NCBI GenBank assembly: GCA_017434045.1
Contig: JAFRGA010000055.1
Coordinates: forward strand, 1 to 40,156
Direction: 5' to 3'
DNA from: Eggerthellaceae bacterium
GTDB lineage: Bacteria > Actinomycetota > Coriobacteriia > Coriobacteriales > Eggerthellaceae
DNA: 40,156 bases
This document shows positions 25,686 to 33,055 of this stretch, one piece after another; position 1 is the first letter of the stretch; each line of letters starts with the position of its first letter. Below the pieces are notes generated by a model. It did no database searches and was not told where the DNA came from. It saw only the letters and a list, made by a program, of their open reading frames with translations. The translations under genes and the position numbers were made by a program.

Positions 25686-25827
25686 CGAGCAAGGGGAATG
25701 CCCTGCCAGGTCTTTCTGCGCTTTCGTCAGCTCCGCCCGGCCGGCCCGCATGAGGCCCTTTCCTGAGCGCCCCCGAAACAACCGCGCTTACAAGAAGGCG
25801 GCAATACCCGCAAGGTCCGAGCGCCCG

Positions 25828-25932
25828 GAGAACAGCCCTGTGGGCTGTTCTCAGCGAGGACGGGCAAGCTTCAGCTTGCCCCCGTACATTCTTCCAGGAC
25901 TATTTCCCGAATGCGCGAAGCGCAGTCGGGAA
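25828..25932. repeat. Three tandem hairpins in a gene-free region
   Basis: Hairpin 1 is 25828-25852 (GAGAACAGCCC, loop TGT, perfect 11-bp stem). Hairpin 2 is 25862-25881 (GGGCAAGCT, perfect 9-bp stem). Hairpin 3 is 25904-25932 (TTCCCGA.TGCGC, loop GAA, with one A/G mismatch). They fill the middle of the 560-base gap between nfo and the Xre gene. No open reading frame there looks real. Confidence 0.7.
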
Positions 25933-26082
25933 CCCCGAGGCGCACTGCCAGTAAGTCGCTCTGGATGCCGCTTTCGTTTGCGCGGTTGGGGCGCGGAGAA
26001 AGCGCGAGGCGGGCCGAATGCGGGCTGGACGGGCAGACGGCCCAAAACCCAACGACGCCCAGGCTCGCGTCGGGATTCCCGC

Positions 26083-26559
26083 CTATTTCTTGGACAGCAC
26101 GTCGCCTAGGAGGGTGCCCAGGCCGGAGAGGATGTCATCTACGTCGATGGGACCCTGCCCTTCCGCATCGCCGCGCAAAAGCGCAAGCGCCTTCTTCCTC
26201 GTCTCTGAATCGGCTTTCCGATACAGCTCCACGAGACGGCGCTCGGTTGTTGTCACCTGCATGGAGGATTTCGAAGCTGTGGACGTACGGGCAGAGGACG
26301 AAGGCTTCGCAGTGCTCGGCTTCGAGGAAGAGCTCGTGCGGGACGAGCTCTTGGGCATGGCGTCGAGGAGCGATTTCTGCGTGACGCCGCAGGCCTTCGC
26401 GATTTCCTTGACCGTCTGGGTCGTCGGCTCGGCTTCACCGCGTTCGTAGCGCCCGATGTCCGACTGGCTGACGCCTGCTATCTTTCGCGCAAGCTGTTCC
26501 TGAGTTAAGCCAGCGTTCGTCCGTGCGGTCTTGATGAGGCCCCCGAGCTTCTTTCCCAT
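26083..26559 (-). CDS. Xre-family (Cro/CI-type) transcriptional regulator
   Basis: A 158-residue protein. Residues 8-65 form an Xre helix-turn-helix (IKTARTNAGLTQEQLARKI, VSQSDIGRYERGEAEPT). A Ser/Lys/Thr-rich linker of about 35 residues follows, then a helical C-terminal part (ERRLVELYRKADSETRKKALALL) common in these regulators, ending in VLSKK. The ATG at 26559 is chosen over an 11-residue longer frame because it matches the usual start of the domain. It is divergent from the VanX-type gene and might control it or itself; that is inference. Confidence 0.85.
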   Translation of the reverse strand: MGKKLGGLIKTARTNAGLTQEQLARKIAGVSQSDIGRYERGEAEPTTQTVKEIAKACGVTQKSLLDAMPKSSSRTSSSSKPSTAKPSSSARTSTASKSSMQVTTTERRLVELYRKADSETRKKALALLRGDAEGQGPIDVDDILSGLGTLLGDVLSKK

Positions 26560-26640
26560 ACCAACGCCTTTCCCCGGTTTTAGCTGAAACAACTATAGCA
26601 TCGGGAAGCGATTCCCTCCAAGTTCAAGGAGCCAAAGGAA

Positions 26641-27390
26641 ATGGGGGTTTCACTGCCGTCAGAAGCGAAACCTGCAGCTTTTTCCACTATCATGTTCGTT
26701 GTGGCTATCGGCATGGGGAAAGGCGCTGAAATGGAGCCCAATTACAGGGAAATGGTTACAAACGACGCTTCGGGTTTCGTCGCGCTGGCAGATTACGTGC
26801 CGAGCGTCATTCAGGAGATCCGTTACTACTCCACATACAATTTCATAGGCGACCGCATCGATGGCTACGAGGAGCCGTGCGCCTTGATCACCCTGGAAGC
26901 CGCACGGGCGCTCCAATCTGTTGCCGGCGAGATGGGCGCCCAAGGTTACCGGCTGAAGGTGTTCGACGCATATCGGCCGGCCACCGCCGTCAAACACTTC
27001 GTCCAGTGGAGCATAGAGGACCTCGACTTGCGCATGAAACCATTCTTCTACCCCGACCTGGACAAAGCCGAGCTCTTCAAGAAGGGTTACATCGCCAGCA
27101 AATCGAGCCACAGCCGCGGCAGCACGGTGGACCTCACGCTGCTCGACATGAGCACCGGCAAAGAGGTCGACATGGGAGGGCCTTTCGACCTGTTCAGCGA
27201 GGTTTCTCATCCCGACTACCGCGGAATCACCGATGAGCAGTACTACAACAGGATGTTCCTGCGCGAGGCAATGCTGCGAAACGGCTTCGAGCCGATATTC
27301 TGCGAATGGTGGCATTTCACGCTGAAGAACGAACCGTACCCGAACACGTACTTCGAATTCCCCGTCTCATCGCAATATCTGCGGCGCTAA
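26641..27390 (+). CDS. D-alanyl-D-alanine dipeptidase (VanX/DdpX, peptidase M15D)
   Basis: A 249-residue zinc peptidase. The metal-binding signature SSHSRGSTVDLTL (His, Asp) and the C-terminal EWWHF (catalytic Glu and third ligand His) identify the M15D family, which hydrolyses D-Ala-D-Ala. FDAYRP near 110 carries the conserved Arg. The start is uncertain. ATG 26641 has AAGGAGCCAAAGGAA upstream but gives about 30 extra residues; ATG 26731 (GGGGAAAGG upstream, 219 residues) fits the family length better. No vanH/vanA ligase genes are nearby, so a housekeeping or nutritional role is likelier than glycopeptide resistance. Confidence 0.88.
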   Translation: MGVSLPSEAKPAAFSTIMFVVAIGMGKGAEMEPNYREMVTNDASGFVALADYVPSVIQEIRYYSTYNFIGDRIDGYEEPCALITLEAARALQSVAGEMGAQGYRLKVFDAYRPATAVKHFVQWSIEDLDLRMKPFFYPDLDKAELFKKGYIASKSSHSRGSTVDLTLLDMSTGKEVDMGGPFDLFSEVSHPDYRGITDEQYYNRMFLREAMLRNGFEPIFCEWWHFTLKNEPYPNTYFEFPVSSQYLRR

Positions 27391-27436
27391 GCGAAGCGCG
27401 GCCCATGGCGCCAAAGCATGGCGGAAAGGCCAGACG

Positions 27437-27886
27437 TTAGAACTGGGAAGCGGATTTCGCAGCGTGGGAGCGCATCTTGGCGAGCGCACGCGCGAGCACG
27501 GTCGATACCGTTGACTCGTTCATGTCCAGCTCCCGCGCAATGTCAACGTTGCGCAAGCCGTCACGGTACTTGAATGCGACCACGTCCCTCTCGAAATCAT
27601 CGAGGCAGGCAAGCAGCTGCTTCACGAGCAGCATGTCGTCAACGTCGCTCTGGCCGCCTTGGACCATATAGGCATCCTGAGGCGCATCCTCCAACGAGGC
27701 CGTTGGACGCTCCTTGCGGAAATGGCTGATCATGCAGTTACGGGCGATGGTCGTAACCCAGGTGGAGAACTTCGCTCGCGACGGATCGAATGAATCGAAT
27801 GCTTTAGCAGCTTTGTAGAAAGCTTCCGCAACCACATCCTCGGCCGTAGCGTCGTCGCGCATACGGGCGCGCACAGAGCCATACAC
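27437..27886 (-). CDS. ECF-type sigma factor, canonical start missing
   Basis: From GTG 27886 the product has 149 residues: the sigma-70 region 2 remainder (AEDVVAEAFYKAAKAFDSFD, FSTWVTTIARNCMISHFRK) and region 4 (LLACLDDFERDVVAFKYRDGLRNVDIARELDMNESTVSTVLARALAKMRS). In-frame codons upstream of GTG clearly continue the family (FERLYRESYGSVYGSV), so the true N-terminus lies further up. No ATG, GTG or TTG occurs in that frame back to the previous stop. ACG at 27988, with GGAAGGGG five bases before it, is the best-placed candidate and would give 183 residues. The small gene at 28005 lies just upstream. Confidence 0.82.
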   Translation of the reverse strand: MYGSVRARMRDDATAEDVVAEAFYKAAKAFDSFDPSRAKFSTWVTTIARNCMISHFRKERPTASLEDAPQDAYMVQGGQSDVDDMLLVKQLLACLDDFERDVVAFKYRDGLRNVDIARELDMNESTVSTVLARALAKMRSHAAKSASQF

Positions 27887-28004
27887 GGAGCCATAGCTCT
27901 CGCGGTACAGTCGCTCGAATTCGCGTTTCCGCGCACCCTTCTCGAAATCAAGGGCGATTATCCGCTTATGCCGTGGTTTCCCGCCCGTGGAGGCCCCTTC
28001 CGTT

Positions 28005-28259
28005 TTACTTCAAAAAGTTGCTCTCCTCATTATTGCCGAAAACGCCTCGAGCTTCCACGGTTAAATAGCCTCCGACATCAGAATCGCCAGCTGCTGCAAG
28101 GAGCTCGAGGACCGAGTCGTCGAGCTCGGCCACCTCTTCGTCGTTGTCGAGGACGGCGAGACAGCGTTCCAGCAGCGCATCGCGGAACTTCTCGGTGCCT
28201 ATTGAAAAGTCCTGCTTCATAAGCCGCCCAAGCATCTGCTCGAACTCTCTATCGACCAC
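28005..28259 (-). CDS. Small acidic protein encoded upstream of the sigma factor
   Basis: 84 residues, GTG start with GGGAGGAGG upstream. I do not recognise the family. It is acidic (stretch LDNDEEVAELDDSVLELL), has no membrane helix and no cysteine pair. It ends about 16 bases before the probable sigma-factor start, so the two are cotranscribed. A soluble partner or anti-sigma role is possible but not shown by sequence. Confidence 0.7.
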   Translation of the reverse strand: MVDREFEQMLGRLMKQDFSIGTEKFRDALLERCLAVLDNDEEVAELDDSVLELLAAAGDSDVGGYLTVEARGVFGNNEESNFLK

Positions 28260-28455
28260 GCCGCACCTCCTCCCAAGCTGGCGTATTTGCTATTCACTTC
28301 CTTTATACGCCACGCCTTATCATCTCGTCCTGACAATTTTTCTAAATCAGGCGATTGGCCCCATTCTCCCCTTTTTCGCGCAACGCAACGCCATGCGTCG
28401 AGCCATCTTGGGCTGGAAATGCAATTGGAATGCGGCGATGGCATGCTGCAAAAGC

Positions 28456-29532
28456 TTACAAGCGCCATCCGCCGAACAGGGCCGCTATATCAAAGAAGTA
28501 TAGCAGGGCGAGGAACAGGTACATGCCGAGCAGCCCGAACGCGATGGCATTCGCCACGCCACGCGGCATGCGGCGCAAAGCCGTATCCATGAGGGGATAG
28601 AAGACCCATACGATGAGCGTGGCCGCGATACTGTAGGTCATCGAATTCTGCAAGCACACTTGCCCCATGAAGTTGAACGGCAAGGCGCGGTAATCCCAGA
28701 GGCTGTAGTCCTGGTTGGCCACCATGCCGGTCGTGAAGTCGATACTCGTGCACACCAGGGCATTCAGGAGGAAGCTCAAAAGCACGGCGAGCCACACGCG
28801 ATTGCCGGTCTTCTTCAGCAGCCAACGTGATGCCGGGTGCAGGATGAGCACGATTGCGACCGCCGCGGCACCCTCGGCAGTGAACGGGAACAGCCACTGG
28901 CTCCAGAGCATCGCGTTCGTCGGATCGTAGTCGCCCATGAACACGCCGGCAACGATGAGCTGGCAGAACAGCATTTCGGCCCAGTGGCCTAAAAGCGAGA
29001 ACGAGACGAAGTAGACCATGAGGTCGCGCCAGAACGTGCGCGTATGCACGCGCTCACGCAGCGGCTTGTCCCAACTGTGGCCCTCGGTCGCGCCCGAGGC
29101 GAGGTCGGGCGGATTGCAAAGCACGCGTTTAGCCCGAGACGAGAAGACGAGATAGGCGGCCACCGCAACGGCGCCCGCATATTCAGCAACCATTATCGCA
29201 GTCGTAGCCGGCTGCCCGATATAGACGGCAAGCGTGTCGAGCGCACCGAAAGCCGCGTGGTCGACGAGCGCGAGCGCCGCGCCTGCAAATGCCGTGATCG
29301 CTCCCACCGCCCGTGCGCTCCGGGCACGCTGCGACATGAGCCACATCGTCACGGTACCCCCCGCCATGAGGAGCAGCACGCGCACCATGCTTATGTCGTA
29401 ATCGAACATGTGCGGAGAGCACAGGAAGCCGAACACGAGTGCCAAGAGCATGGCAAAACAGAAATATGCCTGGCATAAGCGCAGGCCAATCGGTAAAACT
29501 TTAGTTTCGGACGAGTTATGTGGCTCGGTCAT
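28456..29532 (-). CDS. Putative ABC-transporter permease-like membrane protein (CmpB family)
   Basis: 358 residues with about eight hydrophobic segments. The second half (FSLLGHWAEMLFC..., then WDYRALPFNFMGQVCLQNS) resembles the ABC_trans_CmpB family of unknown function, in which a W-D-Y...PFN.G..C motif is common. GAAAGG precedes the ATG. A conserved hydrophilic loop with CNPPDL lies mid-protein. No ATPase partner is next to it, and calling it a transporter subunit rests only on the family name. It is upstream of, and in the same direction as, the sigma operon. Confidence 0.65.
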   Translation of the reverse strand: MTEPHNSSETKVLPIGLRLCQAYFCFAMLLALVFGFLCSPHMFDYDISMVRVLLLMAGGTVTMWLMSQRARSARAVGAITAFAGAALALVDHAAFGALDTLAVYIGQPATTAIMVAEYAGAVAVAAYLVFSSRAKRVLCNPPDLASGATEGHSWDKPLRERVHTRTFWRDLMVYFVSFSLLGHWAEMLFCQLIVAGVFMGDYDPTNAMLWSQWLFPFTAEGAAAVAIVLILHPASRWLLKKTGNRVWLAVLLSFLLNALVCTSIDFTTGMVANQDYSLWDYRALPFNFMGQVCLQNSMTYSIAATLIVWVFYPLMDTALRRMPRGVANAIAFGLLGMYLFLALLYFFDIAALFGGWRL

Positions 29533-29622
29533 GCGGTAGCCTTTCGATTAAGTTGCGTCATATTTGTTTACGCAACCGAAGACGACGCAATCCCATTCCC
29601 CCATGGTTCGTTACCGTGCTGT

Positions 29623-29654
29623 AAAAACCTGGCAGAGGAACAGGCCCCTGCCAG
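29623..29654 (-). terminator. Rho-independent terminator after the lipoprotein gene
   Basis: CTGGCAG (29629-29635) pairs with 29648-29654, extended by inner GG/CC pairs. On the minus strand it is followed by GTTTTTA. It lies 15 bases past the stop of the gene at 29670. Confidence 0.85.
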
Positions 29655-29669
29655 ACGACAACCTCAGAC

Positions 29670-30125
29670 TTACGCGCCATAGCCCTCATCAACCGTGTAT
29701 ACCTGCACGGTCACGGGGGCGTCTGGCATCACGAACTCGTATTCCTGGGCTGACACGAAAGACCCGAAATCCTCGTCGCCGTTCACTGCCACGCGCAGGC
29801 CGGCATCGAGCACGGCGTACACCTGCACCTGCACGACCTCCCCGGCAGGCGCCGAGGTCGGACACTCGATAACAAGCCCGTCCTCGTCCTCGAGCTTGAT
29901 GGGCACGTCGACGGCCGTTTTCGATTTCCCATCGGAAGCCGTCGAGCTCACAGCATCTGAACTGCCCGCGCTGCTGCCACCACTGCTGCTCCCGCTATCG
30001 ACCTCGACCGCGCCGCCCGACGACGAGCCCGTTGATGCGGGGGTCCCGCAGGCCGCCAATCCCATACCCATTGCCAGCACCATCGCAACTGCAATACCTA
30101 AAACCCATAGAGACCTGAAGCGCAT
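29670..30125 (-). CDS. Secreted lipoprotein of unknown function
   Basis: 151 residues starting MRFRSLWVLGIAVAM. A hydrophobic signal ends in the lipobox GLAAC, so the mature protein would be acylated at Cys and anchored outside the membrane. A Ser/Gly-rich linker of about 40 residues precedes a small acidic domain (VPIKLEDEDGLVIECPTSAPAGEVV...) that could be an Ig-like or beta-sandwich fold. The start at 30125 (AGGGAGTGG upstream) is preferred to 30209. It lies 88 bases after the P-type ATPase stop and is followed by a good terminator. Confidence 0.8.
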   Translation of the reverse strand: MRFRSLWVLGIAVAMVLAMGMGLAACGTPASTGSSSGGAVEVDSGSSSGGSSAGSSDAVSSTASDGKSKTAVDVPIKLEDEDGLVIECPTSAPAGEVVQVQVYAVLDAGLRVAVNGDEDFGSFVSAQEYEFVMPDAPVTVQVYTVDEGYGA

Positions 30126-30213
30126 TTCCACCACTCCCTTCCTGCATCCCTTCCTGTATAGAATACGAGCCAGCGTGGCAAAATGTCGGGCACCCCGCCC
30201 TCTTCGCAACGCT

Positions 30214-32565
30214 CTAGCTGAGGGAATTATCAGCTAGAGCCTCGCGCTTCTTCCGTTTGCGCTCGACGAGCTGGCGATAAACCCAGTTGTTCACGACGCT
30301 CAGAATTTGCAACACGCCTATCTGGGCCAAGGCGAAGACGATGCACAAAACCAGCGCACGGGGCGAGAGGCTGTACACGTCGAACAACTGAGCGAGGAAG
30401 CCGCTGCTCGCGGCTAGGCCGACAACGCAGAAGGCGAAGACGAACACCCGGTACTTGTTAGGAGGTTGGATGAGGTTCAGCAAAATGAGGAATCCGACTA
30501 CCGAGAGCAGGTACATGCTCGCTGTTCCCACATCTGTTTCGGATATCGAGAACAATTCCGCGAACAACATCATTGCCGCTATGGACACAAACGATGTCAG
30601 GGCAGCGGGGATCGCGTATATCAGCACCGTATCGATGAAACGCCCTTCCTGTTTCTTCTCGTTGGGCTCGAAGGTCAGCAGGAAGGCCGGAAGGCCGATG
30701 TTGAACAACGAGACGAGTGAAACCTGGTTGGGCGTGAGCGGGTACACGAACATCCCGAAGATGGCGAACATCGCCATCGACAACGAGAATATGTTCTTGT
30801 ACAGGAACAGCGTGGCCGAACGCGTGATGTTGTTGATATCGCGCCTGCCCTCACTCACGATCTGGCGCATGTGCGAGAAATCGGAGTCCAGGAGGACCAC
30901 TTGCGCCGCTTGCCGCGCAGCATCGCTTCCCGTGCCCATGGCTATGGAGCATTCGGCCTTCTTCATAGCGAGGATGTCGTTTACGCCGTCTCCAGTCATG
31001 GCAACCCGTTTGTCGTTGGCCTGCAACGCCTCCACCAGCTGTTTTTTCTGCTCGGGCTTGACGCGGCCAAATACGGTGTAGGTGCGAACGGCCAGCGCTA
31101 TCTTCTCGGGAGTATCGAGCGTCGAGGCGTCCACATATCGCTCCGCCCCTTCGATGCGGGCTTCAGCAGCCACCTTCGAGACCGTGAGCGGGTTGTCGCC
31201 GGAAATGACCTTCACTTCCACGCCCTGGCGGGCGAATTCCTCGAACGTCTCGGGGGCGTTCTCACGCACGCTGTTGGTAAGTGCCACGAACAAAAGCGGC
31301 CTCGTCTCGTCGCCCACGACCTCGACAAACGCTAAGACGCGCATGCCCGCACCGGCGCGTTCCTCCCGCGCAGCTTGGCTTTCCCGAAGCGCCGTCTCGG
31401 AGAGGATGAATTCTGGAGCGCCGAACCGCAGCGTCCTCCCATCTACGGTTACCTGGGAGTACTTGAGCTTCGAGGTGAACGGCATCACCTCGGCGTCGGT
31501 AAATGATTCGGCCTCGGGCGCGAACCGGCGCACGGCAATCATCGTGGCGTTGCTGTCGGGAACCGTGCGCACGTAGCGTGCAAGCAGGGTCTGCACTTGG
31601 TCGGAAGGCTCGATTTCGGCTCCTGAAGCATCAAAGACCTCGCGCACGTTCATCTCGTCACTCGTGATGGTGCCGGTTTTGTCGACGCACAGCACGTCGA
31701 CGCGGGCCAGTTCCTCGATACTGCGCATATCGTGTAGAAGCACCTTGTTCTTGGCCAGCCGCATAGCCGACAGTGCAAGCGCAACGGTGACAAGCAGGTA
31801 CAAACCCTCGGGAATCATGCCGATAACCGCGCCCACCATGGACATGATAGAGTCAGATATCGTCAGGCCCTTGTTCATACCCTGCCAATAGAGCAACCCG
31901 CCTATGGGAATGACCAGGATACCCGCCACCAAAATGATTCGCTCGATGTCGGCGACCATCTCCGAAGGGCGCTCTTTAACCTGCTTTGCCTGAGCCGTGA
32001 GCTTCGAAGCGTAGGAATCCGCCCCCACCTGCACGAGGCGCGCGACCAACTTGCCAGCCACGACGAAACTACCCGACATCAGCTTATCGCCAACGCCTTT
32101 TTGAATCTCGTCTGCCTCTCCGGTGAGCAGCGACTCATTCACGCCTGCCTCGCCGGAAACAACGATTGCATCTGCCGGTATTTGCTGGCCGCTTTCCAAG
32201 TGAACAAGATCGCCCAGCACCAACGCATCGGAGGCAACCCGTTGATCGCGTCCGTCGCGTATGGCCGTGTACTCGCTCACATCCAGCAAGGCGAGCTTGT
32301 CGAGAACCTTCTTGGCACGCAACTGCTGGACGATCCCGATAACGGTGTTGGCCACGATAACGGGCAGGAACGTGAGGCTCTTGTACGAGCCGGCTATGAC
32401 TACCAGCACGGCCAATGCGGCGAAGATGGCGTTGAAATATGTGAACACGTTACGCGCAACGATGCCCGCAACGGTCAAGTCCGCCTTAGAGGGGACGACG
32501 TTCGCCTTGCCTTGCCGCGCGAGTTGCGCAGCCTCTTCCGACGTGAGGCCCCTTTCTTCTACCAT
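30214..32565 (-). CDS. P-type cation-transporting ATPase (CtpE/Ca-Mg type)
   Basis: About 783 residues with all the P-type signatures: TGE in NESLLTGEADE, the transmembrane IPEGLYLLV, phosphorylation site DKTGTIT, and the hinge MTGDGVNDILAMKKA. About ten hydrophobic segments are present, six of them after the catalytic loop. There is no N-terminal CxxC metal domain, so it is not a soft-metal pump; the IPEGL motif and domain layout resemble mycobacterial CtpE (calcium). The cation is inferred, not shown. ATG 32565 is chosen; GTG 32574 would add three residues. Confidence 0.88.
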   Translation of the reverse strand: MVEERGLTSEEAAQLARQGKANVVPSKADLTVAGIVARNVFTYFNAIFAALAVLVVIAGSYKSLTFLPVIVANTVIGIVQQLRAKKVLDKLALLDVSEYTAIRDGRDQRVASDALVLGDLVHLESGQQIPADAIVVSGEAGVNESLLTGEADEIQKGVGDKLMSGSFVVAGKLVARLVQVGADSYASKLTAQAKQVKERPSEMVADIERIILVAGILVIPIGGLLYWQGMNKGLTISDSIMSMVGAVIGMIPEGLYLLVTVALALSAMRLAKNKVLLHDMRSIEELARVDVLCVDKTGTITSDEMNVREVFDASGAEIEPSDQVQTLLARYVRTVPDSNATMIAVRRFAPEAESFTDAEVMPFTSKLKYSQVTVDGRTLRFGAPEFILSETALRESQAAREERAGAGMRVLAFVEVVGDETRPLLFVALTNSVRENAPETFEEFARQGVEVKVISGDNPLTVSKVAAEARIEGAERYVDASTLDTPEKIALAVRTYTVFGRVKPEQKKQLVEALQANDKRVAMTGDGVNDILAMKKAECSIAMGTGSDAARQAAQVVLLDSDFSHMRQIVSEGRRDINNITRSATLFLYKNIFSLSMAMFAIFGMFVYPLTPNQVSLVSLFNIGLPAFLLTFEPNEKKQEGRFIDTVLIYAIPAALTSFVSIAAMMLFAELFSISETDVGTASMYLLSVVGFLILLNLIQPPNKYRVFVFAFCVVGLAASSGFLAQLFDVYSLSPRALVLCIVFALAQIGVLQILSVVNNWVYRQLVERKRKKREALADNSLS

Positions 32566-32690
32566 GTAAAACACTTTCTACGCTTGAGGGCAAACTGGAT
32601 ATGCTACGAAACGTATCATACCCCGTTCTCGTTTGCCGACCAGAGTTACCCCGTTTTTGAAACGTAACGCTGTGATTCGTCAGAGGTGTG

Positions 32691-32724
32691 GGCGTGATGA
32701 AGTGCCGGGGTAGTTTGCCACGCC
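32691..32724. repeat. Palindromic repeat family A, copy 6
   Basis: A 34-bp imperfect palindrome (GGCGTGATGAAG...CACGCC), differing from copy 4 at 12785-12817 by only a few bases. It lies between divergent genes, so it cannot serve as a terminator. Confidence 0.75.
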
Positions 32725-32732
32725 CTGATGAT

Positions 32733-32792
32733 GGGTGGGGACGGGTCCGATCCATCATTGCACGCAATGATGGATCGGACCCGTCCCCATCC
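32733..32792. repeat. Long perfect hairpin, 29-bp arms
   Basis: The arms 32733-32761 and 32764-32792 are reverse complements apart from one G:U-compatible position. They centre on GGGGACGGGTCC...GGACCCGTCCCC. A further TGACCCGTCCCC half-unit follows at 32799-32810. The rest of 32566-33055 holds the LRR gene's upstream region and no other gene. Confidence 0.85.
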
Positions 32793-33055
32793 GTCATCTG
32801 ACCCGTCCCCGCCCATCGTCCCAAATCCCCACCCTTTAACACGCCACAAGAAACCATTTCCCCCAGTCTCTGGACACCCACGGGAAAAGCCTGTGGCGGT
32901 TATTACAGCACCGCCCATGTCGTAAAATGGGAATGGCGACGTGCAAACCGGGCTCGCCACGCTAATCGCGCTTCACACTAGCGGAAAACAACGACCAAGC
33001 CCGAACGCAGATCGAAAACGGGACCGCGAAACAAACGCTTCCAAAGAGGTATGCC

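Noticed and set aside
26641..27390. Glycopeptide-resistance cluster
   Set aside because: Only the VanX-like dipeptidase is present; no vanH, vanA/B ligase or vanRS genes lie nearby.
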